A program made the translations under genes and the position numbers. The notes beneath the pieces are model-generated. The model had not been told where the DNA came from. It made no database searches and saw only the letters and a list, made by a program, of their open reading frames with translations. Below are positions 23,621 through 34,238 of a stretch of 64,000 bases of DNA, in pieces. The first letter of the stretch is position 1, and each line of letters starts with the position of its first letter. This DNA comes from Nannochloropsis oceanica (lineage: Eukaryota; Sar; Eustigmatophyceae; Eustigmatales; Monodopsidaceae), in contig CP038113.1 of assembly GCA_004519485.1 (NCBI GenBank), positions 82,501-146,500 on the forward strand. The letters run 5' to 3'.

Positions 23621-24836
23621 AAAAAGAAAAGAGAGTAAGGATAAGTTGGATCGGAAGATGGGAAGAAGAGGAAAGCGAGAGAGAAAGTCAGATATCTTGA
23701 AATGGGAGCGAAGAAGCAGACTAGCAGAAGAAAAAGAAGGGGAGGAGAGAAAACTTTAAGTGGTGACTTTATGTGAATGCTCTAGTTGCGGATAAATGAG
23801 AGATAAGTAGTATAATAGCCAGAAGATGTTTTTTTCCTTTTTCATGCATGAGCACTGTAAAAATATAGAAATGAAGAGGAGACCGAGGGGTTAAATTACT
23901 TTTTTTAAGTTCAGCATTCTCAGTCTTGCCCCTGCTTCCATAGCTGCCCTGCTGCTGTAGAGTGAGGAATCGAAGAGTCATCGAATTTATCACCTGTCGC
24001 TTTCTCATAACAGTGGTAGGATGGACGGAGGCAAGGACACAATAAACATTTCCTTTTTGAACCCTCTGCTCAGAGGCCCAGAGTTTGAGTGCATTTTCAT
24101 GTTGGCGCTTTCCAATATGCGTCTATGATAAGAGTATTGTTCATCAGCAGACGGAGGAATCAATACTGACGAGTATTATGAGTACAGCGCGAATCAAAGG
24201 ATGGGTACGATTCTTTCCTTATTTGTTGAAAATTATATTTATACATGCTCGAGAGAATGTTATGAAGTGTGAAGAAATAGTTCTTTTTCATACTCTCGCT
24301 CTTCTCTACGATCAGTCACTCTTGACCATCTTATTCACTATTTCCAAACTACCCCTGGAGAGGCCGAAAGTCCTCAAACGGTCATTTTTTCCATACTCCT
24401 CCTCCCTTGCTGCTCTTCGCCTTTCAGCCAGCCTCAATCCCTGTCCTGCCATTTAATCCCCCGTTTCCTTATTTCTTGGCGTCTACTTTTGAATATGAGT
24501 ATGAAACTGCAGCAGAAAAAGGAAAGAAATTTAAATAGGAACGTTATTTTGTTAGCAACCAAAAATAGCAATTGCCAAAAAGCTGATATCAAATAAATTA
24601 TTATTACACCATAAACTTATTGAGTTAAGCAACTCTTCAAACGAGACCCTTAAGAATTTGATGATCTTTTCCTTGTTTTCGCTGTGACGTTTTAAGTCAT
24701 GGATATGATCGGGTACCAATAATCCCCTAACATTATGTGAGTTTTAAGGAAACATAAAGTTTAGTCTTGATTCTCCTCTCGTCTCGCCATCTTCCCTTCT
24801 CAACTGCTGTTTTTGTCTGATGGTTTGTCTTGGCAT
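23621..24836. other. Intergenic AT-rich, no gene seen
   Basis: About 1.2 kb between convergent gene ends. It is AT-rich, especially 24.1-24.8 kb. An open stretch at 24085-24456 has no coding character. It probably contains two 3' untranslated regions. Confidence 0.45.
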
Positions 24837-27800
24837 TTAAATAAATAGCTCAAGCGTAGTACGTCGGAAGGTATGAGGACCCTCATCGTCGATGTGGGGG
24901 TAGGCGGGCGTAAGCGCATCCGTACCAAATATGTAAAGCGTGTTGTAGATCTTCCAGTATACCTCGCGTACTTTCCGTGCTGGGTGGTACAAGCCCTGAA
25001 GGACATAATGGAAAACATAGATGGGACCAAGCGCCACCACCAGCCCGCCCACAGCCTCAAATACGGCGTTGATCACGTGCGGAGAGATTTCGAATATGTT
25101 GGGCCAGACTAGATTTAGGAGATGGACGAGGGCATCCTCGCAGCCAAGGCCGGCGCAGCCTAACGCCAGGTGCTTCACCGTGGTGGCGGCGGTCTGCCGG
25201 TGGACCAGGTCGCGGTCCATGAGGGCATCCTCGAGCAGCGGAACTACGGCGTAGATGTAGTCTTTGGCCATCTCGCCAATATACTCGAACATGAAGGACA
25301 ACGCCTTGAGAACGCCGTTCTGCACATTCAGCTCTGGCACGCGGTACTCGTTCATGAGCGCGGGCAGCACCGTAAAGGGATTGCAGGTCTCGGCCACGAT
25401 CGCGATTGCTACCGTGGTACAGACCCGGTTCTGCCTCTCCTGGACGCGCAGGTTGCGCAGCAGCGTGTGCAGTACCTCGGACGGGCCCACTGCCTTGGCT
25501 ATGTAGCCAAATGTGTTGACAGCGGCGCGGCGGATGGCCTTCTTGTGCGCCTTGAGCATCTCCAGCAACTCGAAGCAGATGCGCATCCACTCCTTGGACG
25601 GCACATGCTCGGCCCCCCGGTCAGCAATGCGGCCAACCAGGTCGATGCAATTCTCCTGCACCTTCTCGTGTCGGTTCTTGAGGATGGGTGTCAGGCGCGG
25701 CAGCAGCTCCTTTATTGGCGGAGTCATTTTGTTCATGCCGATCACGTTTACGATGGCCTTGAGCGCGCCCAAAATGGATCCCAGCACCTCGGGATACTCC
25801 TCACCCAGGTACTCGAACAAGACCTGCCCCAGGTGGCCCATGATCTGGTCCTCGCCGCACTGTTTCATGACCACGGCGATGCGGCCGATAAGATCCGCTG
25901 CCTGCATGCGGACTTTGGCATTCTTATTGTTAAGTCGGAACTTTATTGTGAAGGCAATCTGCTGCAGATAGGGCTTACAGCGCGTTCCCAGTGCGTTGAT
26001 GACGGTACCAAAGCCATTCAGCATTATCGAAGTGTCCTCGTTGGCCTGCTCCTGGAAGGCGTACAGCAGCCCATCCAGCAGACGCTCCTCCAGGCGCGGG
26101 TCTACGTCGGCGGCGCCCAGGTTACTGACCACCTTTTCGATGGTCTCCATGACCATGCGCCGGTAGTCCTCCTTGGTGTCTTTCAGATCGTCCACGATGC
26201 GACCTACGATCTCGGCCGCCCCCACCTTATTGGCCAGCTCGACCGTCGTCTCCACCACTTGCCGGTAGTTGCGCCGGTCCATGGCGAGGCGCTGTGTCCA
26301 GAAATTCTGGAAGAAGGCTGGCAGCACATCCTCCTTGACGTAAGGCACCGGCACGCCCTCTGTGGCCACGCACTGCTTCACCACCTTCAGCACGATCTTC
26401 TTCATCTCCTCGTCGGGCGAGGTGAATTCGCGGATAAGAATAACCATCACCTCCTTGGTATAATAGTTGGCATAGTTGGCGTCCATGAGCGGAATGATAA
26501 AGCCGATGGCCTTCAGGAAGGCGGCGAGGCCCTTGCCACGGTGCTGCCGAATGCCCTTCCACAGCGGCCGCAGGACCGAGTCGAAGGATTCGATGCCGTA
26601 GGGAAAGGCCGCCTCGGCCAGCGCAGCCAGAGCCAGTGCAGTTATGGTGCGCACCTTCTGATTCTCATCCACCAATCCGTGCTCGATGATCTCCACCATC
26701 TGCCGCAGGTGGGGCAGCACGGCACAGCCCATCAGAATGGCCACCTGCTGGATGATCTTGATGCCGGTGTGTCGCGCCTGCCATGACTTTTTACTGAAGC
26801 ACACAGCCTTAAGAAAGGGCAGGAGCGAGGGGATTCCCAGGGCAGAGGCCACCACGGCAAAGGCGCGGGCGGTGGTATTGCGCACATACTCGTCCAGGTT
26901 GTCTATGTCGGGGCGCATGGTGGCGATCATGGTGGCCAACCCCGCCGCCTTGGCCAGATTCGAGATTATTTCCCGGCCCTCCACGCGCGCGTAGTAATCC
27001 TCATCGATGAGAAGCGGCTCGATAACAACCAAAATCTTGTGCACGTAGGGCCGGATGAGGTCATCCAGCTTGTAGAGGATACGGTCGATAACCTTGACCA
27101 GCAGGTGCCGCTCCTGGTCCTCCAGCGTGGGCGACATGAGCAGGGGCAAGATCTGGTCAAAGAGGGCTTCCGCACCGAATTCCCGCGCCTTGTCCGTGAT
27201 CTGGCGTAGGGCCGTCTTGCGCTGCGGCGGTGTGCCTTTCTTGATTTTGAGAAGCAGGCGCATTATACGCCGCTTCTTGAGCTCCCCGGCCGGCAGGTGG
27301 GCCTCGTCCACCGCTTCCAACAGGTCCTTAAAGTACTTCTCGTCCTCGGGTGCTATGAAGGGTAGGTTGCTCTCGCCCGGCGTGGCGGGAATGCCGTACT
27401 CCTCCCGCGCCGGTGTGTCCTGGATCTGGAACCCGCCGCCGGCAGTCATGGGCGTCGGTGTCGCGAATACCCCGCGGCCCGAGCGGTCGGGCTGGTAGTT
27501 CATTGGCGGCTCCAACACCTTGAAGCCGGGCACAAGCTTGAAAACCTCCTCCAGCTCCTCATCTGTTAGAAACCGATTGCGCTCTTCCAATTCCCGCTCC
27601 CATTTCAGCCGCTGCTCCTGCTCCGGCGTCGCTGCCACGGAGCCCGGCCCGTACACGCCACCCGAGGCCCCTGGCGCCGGCGTTTGTCCAAACTGCGCCA
27701 AGGCTGACCCCACCGGTGTGGCGCCCACCAACGGCGTAGCACCGACCAGGGGTGTGGCCCCAACCGCCACCTGCCCGCTCGAGGTCAAGGGTGTCTGGTC

Positions 27801-29184
27801 CCATCGGTTCTTCTTGGCCCGGCCGCTTGGCGTGGGGGTCACACCCGACATGCCACTCGGCCCGGGCGTGGCGTCGCTCGCGTCCGCACCCTTTGGGGTT
27901 TCCCCCCACCGGTTCCGCCGTCCCATCCCCCCTGGCGTGGGTGTCGCGTCCGAGGCTGTCCCCCCGCGCATGGGCGTCTCCACATCCCAGCGATTCCGCG
28001 CCCCCCCGCCCGCTCCGGGCGTGGCATCGGAGAGGGTCATGGCCGGGGTGGCGTCCGACAAGTCCCAGTCCGCCGCTGAGGTACCCCCCGCAGCTCCCCC
28101 GCTTCCGCCGTCCAAGCCGTCGTCCCAGCGCTTGCGCTTCTTGGCCGCGCCTGCAGCCCCGGCACCACCAACAGACTCGCGAGAGGCTGCTGACGCTGCA
28201 GCCGCCTCGGCCGCCTTGGACTCGACTGCCAGGGCCTGGGCCTGGGCCTTGTCCTCGGCGTCCTTTTTTTGCTTCTCGATGCGTCGCAAGAGCTCATCGC
28301 GCTCGTTTGCAAGCTGTTGCTGCTCCAACACCTTCCCGTAAGAACGCATGGGCGTCTGGTCAGACAACATGTCCCCGCGACTGGGGGAGAGCTGCCGCAT
28401 CGCCCGGGCCCGCTTATGGTAGTCGCTCTCACGGTTTGCGATCACCGAGTCTTGTAAACCCGAGCCCTCCGACTCGCGCAAACTCCGCAACAGCTCACGG
28501 TCGCTTCCATCCTCGCCTTGCGCCTCCAAGTCCCGCTCTCGCTGCTGGTAGGCTGCCTTCGTGGATGGATGCATCCCTTCCCGACCGCTGACCCTTCCGC
28601 CAACACCTCCACCACCCCCCCCCCCTTTCTCCACCCCCATTGACATCCTCATCCTCTTCCACCAGCTCGGTGCTAAAACCTTGGAAGCGGTCGGTGGTGT
28701 ACAAGTCCTGATCGAAGGCAATCTTGTTTAGAGGCGCTCGCTCTTCGTCCGCTTCCTTTCCGTCACCATTTACTCCCTTCTCCAGCCCTTGACGAGCGCT
28801 CTGTGTTTAGGAGTATTGAGAACGGAGGAGGTCAGAGACGGAATGAGAAGAAGGTTGAGCATATATGTGATACTGAATACAAAAAAGAAGGAGTAGTGAC
28901 ATGCCGCGGGAGCCACGGGAGCCAGAACGAACAAGGTTTGGGGGGAGGGAAGAACGGGCGGGATGAGGCACATGTCACGCATGCATGTCCTGTATCACAT
29001 TTGACGCCCAAATTGTCGAGTATAAGTCGCGCTTCACTCCTCTGATCGCTGTGTGTAGTGTTGCTCGAAAGCCACACCATCATCGTCATCATTGCCCTCA
29101 CCACCCCTTCCCTCGCTCCTCTCATGGCCTCCCCCGAGTCTAACGTACCTGCAGCGCTCGGATCTCCTCGTCGACGCCAGACAT
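24837..29184 (-). CDS. SF3B1: SF3B1 (SAP155), splicing factor 3b subunit 1
   Basis: Exon 1 (29184-29149) encodes [13 protein letters not shown] 348-base GT-AG intron follows, then exon 2 runs from 28800 to the stop at 24837. The product is about 1,330 residues (human 1,304). The N-terminal U2AF/p14-binding region contains [16 protein letters not shown] and many TP and RW repeats ([19 protein letters not shown]). The HEAT superhelix follows and is strongly conserved: [67 protein letters not shown]. Residues equal to the human hot spots E622, R625, H662, K666 and K700 are all unchanged. SF3B1 clamps the branch-site helix in the U2 snRNP. The reading frame changes at an 11-G run (minus strand, 28625-28615), which is either a sequence error or a real indel. 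Confidence 0.96.
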
Positions 29185-29822
29185 CACAATGTGTGTTTGG
29201 CCCCGTAAAATCCTCTATCCGTCTTCCGCAGCTTTCAGCCAGTCAGCAGCAGTCAAAGTCTTGAACTCCGCTTCACAATGCACACACACAATCCGTTTAT
29301 TTGTCCCTTGCAGGGCGCGGCTTCTCCAATGCAGAACAGGAAACAATTATGCCAAGACGTGGGGAAACAGCCTGTGCGGTAAGGTGTGCGTGTATGTGAG
29401 AGTTGTGTGAATGGTGTCATAGGTGAAAATCAGTGTCTGTTTGGGTTGGAGGGAGGGCACATGATGAAATGGAGGAAGAAGAGGATTTTCTGCGGGAGGA
29501 GGCTAGGCAGGCAAAAGTCATGCATGCCTGGCACCGCACGTGCCCCTTTGATTCCTCGTTCAACACCGATACCACTATCAATCCTACAAGCACCTTGTTT
29601 TGACATCATTTAGAGCGCTTCGGTGGTTCATGGCTAAAGAGGATGTGAGAAGAACCCGCAACTTGCGATTCGCACAAAACGTTGTATCTCAATTGGTTTT
29701 CTCTCCGCAGCAAATTGCAAACCAAATACTATAGCAAATCTTCACTGTCCGTGGGTACTTCTTATTGCTTCACTTTTTTTAACTTTGTCAATTTATTCTT
29801 GATACATTTTTTCTTTTTTTTA
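29185..29822. other. Intergenic, no gene seen
   Basis: About 640 bases upstream of SF3B1 and downstream of the GT90 gene, both on the minus strand. It holds the SF3B1 promoter and the GT90 3' flank. Nothing else was recognised. Confidence 0.4.
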
Positions 29823-32072
29823 TTATGCCAAATTTCCATCGTATTCGTCGTCTTCCTCATCCTCGCCCCCGCCTGCAGCTTCTTCTGCCTCTCTGCGGAC
29901 ACGTTTGCGAGACGCCTCCTCGGCTTCCCGGCGTTGGACGGCACGTGCCTTGCGTTCTTCCAGCAAGCGCGCCCTGGCCTCCGCAGCCTGGCTGATCCGT
30001 TCGCGGTCTTCGTTGCACCGCCGGCAGCTGCAGCGGCCTCCTCCTGCCCCCCCACCCCCACCCTCCCGCGGACGCGGGCACCCGAGGGGAGATGGCTGCC
30101 ACCAGGAAGGCACACGGTGCCAGCGCGCAGCAATCTTGTGGGTGATGAGCTGCAGGTAGTCCAAAATGCCCTCCTTGGAACAGTAGGCATCGTAAATGCG
30201 GCGGGCGTTGGCTGCAATCACCTGGCACTTGGCGTCGTGCTCGCGGCACCACTGGATCTGCTCGTCCAGGTCCGACATGTCGGCCTTGACGGGCACGTGG
30301 TCAACAAAGGGCCTGAGGAGGGGGAAGTACCACATCTCATCGGCCACGCAGCGGGACTCAACTTTGAGGATCACCGAGCCCAGGCGCATGAGGAAGGAGT
30401 AGCGGCAAGCAGCGCAGTGGCCCTCCACGTAGATCAGGTATTTAAAGCGCGCCTGTTCGTAGATGGGTACGAAGTTGGCCTTTCCGACCTTGAAGGCGAA
30501 GTCTTTTTTCTTAATGAAGCTCATGGGCTCGCTGGCAATCTTTTTGTCGCGCATGTTCCAGCCTGTCAGCGCCGCGTCCAGGTAGGGCACAGAGAAGTCC
30601 TCGTTCTCTTGCCCATTGTAGAACCCATCCTTGCTCCACAGGTGGCTGAGGTGGGCGAGTTTTAGGCGCTGATTAGTTTCGACCTTGGTACCGCCGCCTG
30701 TGGCCGTGCCCCGGAAGAAAGCTGTGGGCACCTTGTCCCGCCACTCGACCTGACTAAACTTCTGGAAGTTGGCCTCGGTGAAGAGGTCGCGGGGCTCGTT
30801 CTCCACCACAAGCTCGTCAGTCTCGGCGTCGAAGCGGTGCATGAAGGTGTGGGGGTACACGCGGCCCGTGGCGGCCTCCCAGTCCTCGGTGGTGGGCCAG
30901 GGAATGTCGGCGAAGCGGGAGGAGATGTAGAAGGAGGCCACGGGCGCGTACGAGGAATAGGCGTGCCGGGCCAGGGGCACGTCTTGCGCGGGGTCCCGGT
31001 CATCCTTTCCGAAGATAAAACCGTAAGGCTCCACGGCCGTCACAGCGCCTGCTTCCCTGTCATGGCTGCTGCTGCTGCTGTTGGTGTCATGGTGCGTCTT
31101 GAGGTGAGGGTAGTCGCGTTTGTTGATGAAGAACTCGCAATCGGGCACAGCCCTCTCCTGACAGACTGCCTGTAGCATCTCTTTGAGCTGGCAGAAGAAG
31201 AAGTCGCCCCAGACCTGCCCGAAACGCTTGTCGGTGCCCGCCTTGACCTTCTCGTTGTCGATCATGTTCCCGTTCGCCCACCACTCCGCCACGTTGGGCA
31301 GGATGTTCTCCTTGCGGAAGCCGCCCTTCATCTTCTCCTGGAAGTACGTCTCCAACGTGCCGTCCGCCGAATCGAACTCCATCTCACCTGCCCAAGTGTT
31401 GGCATAGGCGTCGTTGGCGAAGGGTACGAACATGACCAGCTGGCCTGCCTTAATCTTGACGAAGATGCCGCACCGCATGTGCTCGAACAGGTACTTGAGA
31501 GTGTTGATCGTGGACGGTGCCGAGAGCACCTGATGGAAAGGGAGGCTCAATCGCTGGTCCAGCGCCATCACCACGCCACCGACATTCAAATCGGGATCCT
31601 CCGCGGGCGGACCTCTTAACCATACGTTTCCGGTCGGGTCTAGGGACGGCGACGCCGCCATGGTAGCAGATTCGCCCAGGAGGCGGTCGTAATGCGTGAT
31701 CTTGACCACTAAGTATTTATTGAGCTGCTCCCAGCTCGTGAGCAGCGTGAAGATGTGCTGATACAGGCGGTGATCCCGGTTGCTGCCCACGCGGCAGTGC
31801 GCTTTGATGAACTCTACGGCCTCTGCTTTGGTCGCAAAAGAAGGCACTTTGTACGGGAATTGGGTCAGGGCCGCCTTCCACCCCTCATGCTCCTCATCCT
31901 CCCAACGGTAAATTCCCCGCCACGTAGTCGACTCCGGCGCTTTCCACACATGTGAGAACTTGCGCATAGGAGCTACCATGCCTCTTGAGGAAGGCGTCGA
32001 CGGAGAAGTAGAGGTTGCAGAGGCGATGGACTTGGACTGGCCGTCTGCGTTCTTGGCCCCCTTGGGCGGCAT
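29823..32072 (-). CDS. GT90 (CAP10/POGLUT-like) glycosyltransferase
   Basis: A single exon of 749 residues from the ATG of MPPKGAKNADG. A further in-frame ATG lies at 32198. The CAP10 core occupies about the second half: FADIPWPTTEDWE, WRDKVPTAFFRGTATGGG, KYLIYVEGHCAACRYSFLMRL, then VESRCVADEMWYFPLLRPF and HVPVKADMSDLDEQIQWC. These match the order in POGLUT1, the cryptococcal CAP10 family and related plant proteins. The family transfers glucose or xylose to proteins or polysaccharides, usually in the ER or Golgi. No signal peptide or membrane anchor is visible at either start. The C-terminal 70 residues are a highly charged helix rich in Arg/Glu, ending in an acidic stretch. The N-terminal 350 residues contain WGDFFFCQLKEMLQAVC and are not assigned. 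Confidence 0.8.
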   Translation of the reverse strand: MPPKGAKNADGQSKSIASATSTSPSTPSSRGMVAPMRKFSHVWKAPESTTWRGIYRWEDEEHEGWKAALTQFPYKVPSFATKAEAVEFIKAHCRVGSNRDHRLYQHIFTLLTSWEQLNKYLVVKITHYDRLLGESATMAASPSLDPTGNVWLRGPPAEDPDLNVGGVVMALDQRLSLPFHQVLSAPSTINTLKYLFEHMRCGIFVKIKAGQLVMFVPFANDAYANTWAGEMEFDSADGTLETYFQEKMKGGFRKENILPNVAEWWANGNMIDNEKVKAGTDKRFGQVWGDFFFCQLKEMLQAVCQERAVPDCEFFINKRDYPHLKTHHDTNSSSSSHDREAGAVTAVEPYGFIFGKDDRDPAQDVPLARHAYSSYAPVASFYISSRFADIPWPTTEDWEAATGRVYPHTFMHRFDAETDELVVENEPRDLFTEANFQKFSQVEWRDKVPTAFFRGTATGGGTKVETNQRLKLAHLSHLWSKDGFYNGQENEDFSVPYLDAALTGWNMRDKKIASEPMSFIKKKDFAFKVGKANFVPIYEQARFKYLIYVEGHCAACRYSFLMRLGSVILKVESRCVADEMWYFPLLRPFVDHVPVKADMSDLDEQIQWCREHDAKCQVIAANARRIYDAYCSKEGILDYLQLITHKIAARWHRVPSWWQPSPLGCPRPREGGGGGAGGGRCSCRRCNEDRERISQAAEARARLLEERKARAVQRREAEEASRKRVRREAEEAAGGGEDEEDDEYDGNLA

Positions 32073-32366
32073 GAGAAAAGCGTCTTGCTCTCGAATGCTT
32101 GCCCGGCCTTCCTGGTGTCTCTGTCTGTTGTATGTTGTAGGTAAAGTGTCAAAAACTAAATATCCCTCAAACCCTTCCCTCCAACCTCCTCCCTGCATAG
32201 GGAAGGGGGAGGACTCTTGACACGGAGAGCGATATCATATGTCTCTGATTGCTTCCAACATCTTCCTTATAACTACAGGAGCAGGTAGGACCTTGGCATT
32301 AAACTACTTGGACTAGATAGAGGCCAACGACGGCTCGACGAGCACAGACTCGGTAATATTGAGTGC
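32073..32366. promoter_or_regulatory. Divergent promoter region, GT90 / SET
   Basis: 294 bases (168 if the longer GT90 start is used) between two divergent start codons. Both promoters must lie here. No specific element was recognised. Confidence 0.35.
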
Positions 32367-33851
32367 ATGGAGGAGCCAATACATCGGCCGCCTGTGGAGG
32401 TGGCGCACGACAGCCCCAGCGAGGTCTTGCGGGACCTTAGGCAATGGTTTATGGAGCACGACGGATCGCTCCATCAGGTGGATGTAGCCATTATCGACGA
32501 GGCAGAAGGTTGTGGCCTTGTGGCGTTGGCACCCGTGGAAGCCGGGCAACTTGTTCTACAGGTGCCCATGCCCCTTTGTCTGCACGTCGAGGCAGTGCAT
32601 CTCTCCGTGCTGCGCGACGTGGTGGCTGCGGAGCCGCAATTGCTAGAAAAAGATTCACAGGACGAATTACTGGCACTCATGCTCATGGCGGAACGAAGGG
32701 CCGGTCGGCACTCTTACTGGTGGCCTTATCTCAAGGTGATGCCGAGGGAATACGAGACGCCTTTGTATTGGGGAGAGGAAGAACGCCGTTACTTGGTTGG
32801 CACTAATGTGGGCTTGTTGACGGCTATTATGGAACATCAAATTGGGCAAGATTGGAAGGAAATTCACGAGAAGTTGGTCGAGAGGTACCCTGGCGTGTTG
32901 GGCGGGCTCACCCTGCAAGACTACAGCTGGGCCTTGTCCACTATTTGGAGTCGCGCCGTGGGCGTGGAACGGGGAGAAGGCCATCGGTATCTGCGTTGTT
33001 TGGCGCCGGTTTTGGACATGTGCAATCATCATCCTTCCGCCGCTCGGGATCTGGGGGAGTTGCTCCAATATGAGTCTGAGACCGACTCCTTGTGCTTTCG
33101 GCCGGCCACACCCGTGACACGGGGCCAGCAATGTCATCTCTTGTATGGCCCCTATAGCAACGCCAAGCTCCTGTATAGCTACGGGTTTGTAGCCGCCCAA
33201 AACCCGCGTCGTGGCGTGGATTACTGGGTCAAGGTCCCACCGACCGCACCCGATGCGGCTTGGAAGACAGAGCAATTGCTGGCGCACGATCTGACGCGAG
33301 AACAGACGTATAACTTTGATGGGACTCTCTTGGGAAATAGCGTGACCATCGCCCTAATGGCGACGGTGCGCATGGTCCACCTCAGCCCCGACGAGTACAA
33401 ATATGTCGAAAAGGTCTTTCGGGGAGAAATGGTAAGCCTGCGCAACGAGCGAGACTCCTTCACGGGCCTCGCTGCTTTTCTGGAGAAGAAGGTCTCGAGT
33501 TACCCGACTGCTGTGGAAGAGGATTTGCGGTCGCTGGAAAAGCTTGAGCGTGTCCTTGAAGCAGCGCAAGGAGAGGAGCCGGAGGGAGAAATGGGGTTGA
33601 GAATAGGGCTTTGGACTGAAGGAGGAACCCACCAGGACGGGACCAGTGAGGCTGTGACGAACAACAGAGAGGAAGGGGAGGGGCCCCGACAACAGAAGGC
33701 TAATCTTCGACGGGCGTTGCGCCGTCGGGCGTGTGCGCTTAAGGTGGTGCTGGAAGATAAGCTGGTATTCCAAGAAACGCTTTCCTCCGTAAGGCATCGC
33801 CTGAGAGAGTTGAATGCTGACGAGGCCGCCCTCGTGGCAGGACTGGATTAG
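32367..33851 (+). CDS. SET-domain lysine methyltransferase, SETD3/Rubisco-LSMT type
   Basis: A single exon of 494 residues. The split SET domain is visible. The N-terminal part has DEAEGCGLVALAPVEAGQLVLQVP. The core has APVLDMCNHHPSA, the N-H-x-P-like motif of the family. It ends HLLYGPYSNAKLLYSYGFV, holding the Tyr/Asn residues of the SAM and lysine pocket. Between them lies the family insertion (WWPYLKVMP, LQDYSWALSTIWSRA). The C-terminal helical part (LMATVRMVHLSPDEY to the end) corresponds to the Rubs-subs-bind domain. Members methylate Lys or His of Rubisco, aldolase, actin or ribosomal proteins; the substrate cannot be told here. There is no transit peptide, so a cytosolic or nuclear role is likelier than a plastid one. 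Confidence 0.88.
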   Translation: MEEPIHRPPVEVAHDSPSEVLRDLRQWFMEHDGSLHQVDVAIIDEAEGCGLVALAPVEAGQLVLQVPMPLCLHVEAVHLSVLRDVVAAEPQLLEKDSQDELLALMLMAERRAGRHSYWWPYLKVMPREYETPLYWGEEERRYLVGTNVGLLTAIMEHQIGQDWKEIHEKLVERYPGVLGGLTLQDYSWALSTIWSRAVGVERGEGHRYLRCLAPVLDMCNHHPSAARDLGELLQYESETDSLCFRPATPVTRGQQCHLLYGPYSNAKLLYSYGFVAAQNPRRGVDYWVKVPPTAPDAAWKTEQLLAHDLTREQTYNFDGTLLGNSVTIALMATVRMVHLSPDEYKYVEKVFRGEMVSLRNERDSFTGLAAFLEKKVSSYPTAVEEDLRSLEKLERVLEAAQGEEPEGEMGLRIGLWTEGGTHQDGTSEAVTNNREEGEGPRQQKANLRRALRRRACALKVVLEDKLVFQETLSSVRHRLRELNADEAALVAGLD

Positions 33852-34238
33852 TTTATTCGTAGTAGATGGAGGCCAACTCAGCGAATTAAGAAATTAGCGA
33901 ATTAAAAAAAGCAGGATATGCTGATAGGATAAATTGATATGAGATAGATAAAATAGCAACGAACAGAAATGATGAAATCGACTTCTCTTCCTCAATTTTT
34001 TTGTTCGTGGTTGGAGTTATTCTTTCTTTCTGATGTACGAAGGATGGTCCTTTTGTCGCTGCTCATTAAGTTGAAAAATACTGATGATGGTGGCAAGTGT
34101 TCTTGAATTTTAATTCTTTGATACTACCACTTACTAGTATCATTACTCCATGCCGGTATGCTTCGCTCCTGGGGGAGCTCCCTTCGCACAAAGATGGCAC
34201 ATACAAGCTACGTCGAAGCCATCTTACTTTCTCGTTTC
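33852..34238. other. Convergent 3' flanks, SET / RRP5
   Basis: 387 bases, AT-rich, between two stop codons on opposite strands. Nothing else was seen. Confidence 0.45.

Noticed and set aside
24085-24456. 123-codon plus-strand open frame
   Set aside because: It lies in AT-rich intergenic DNA, with no conserved motifs and no plausible splice partners.
25170-26786. 538-codon open frame on the plus strand
   Set aside because: It lies fully antisense to the conserved HEAT region of SF3B1. Its translation is a His/Leu/Val-rich mirror with no family likeness.
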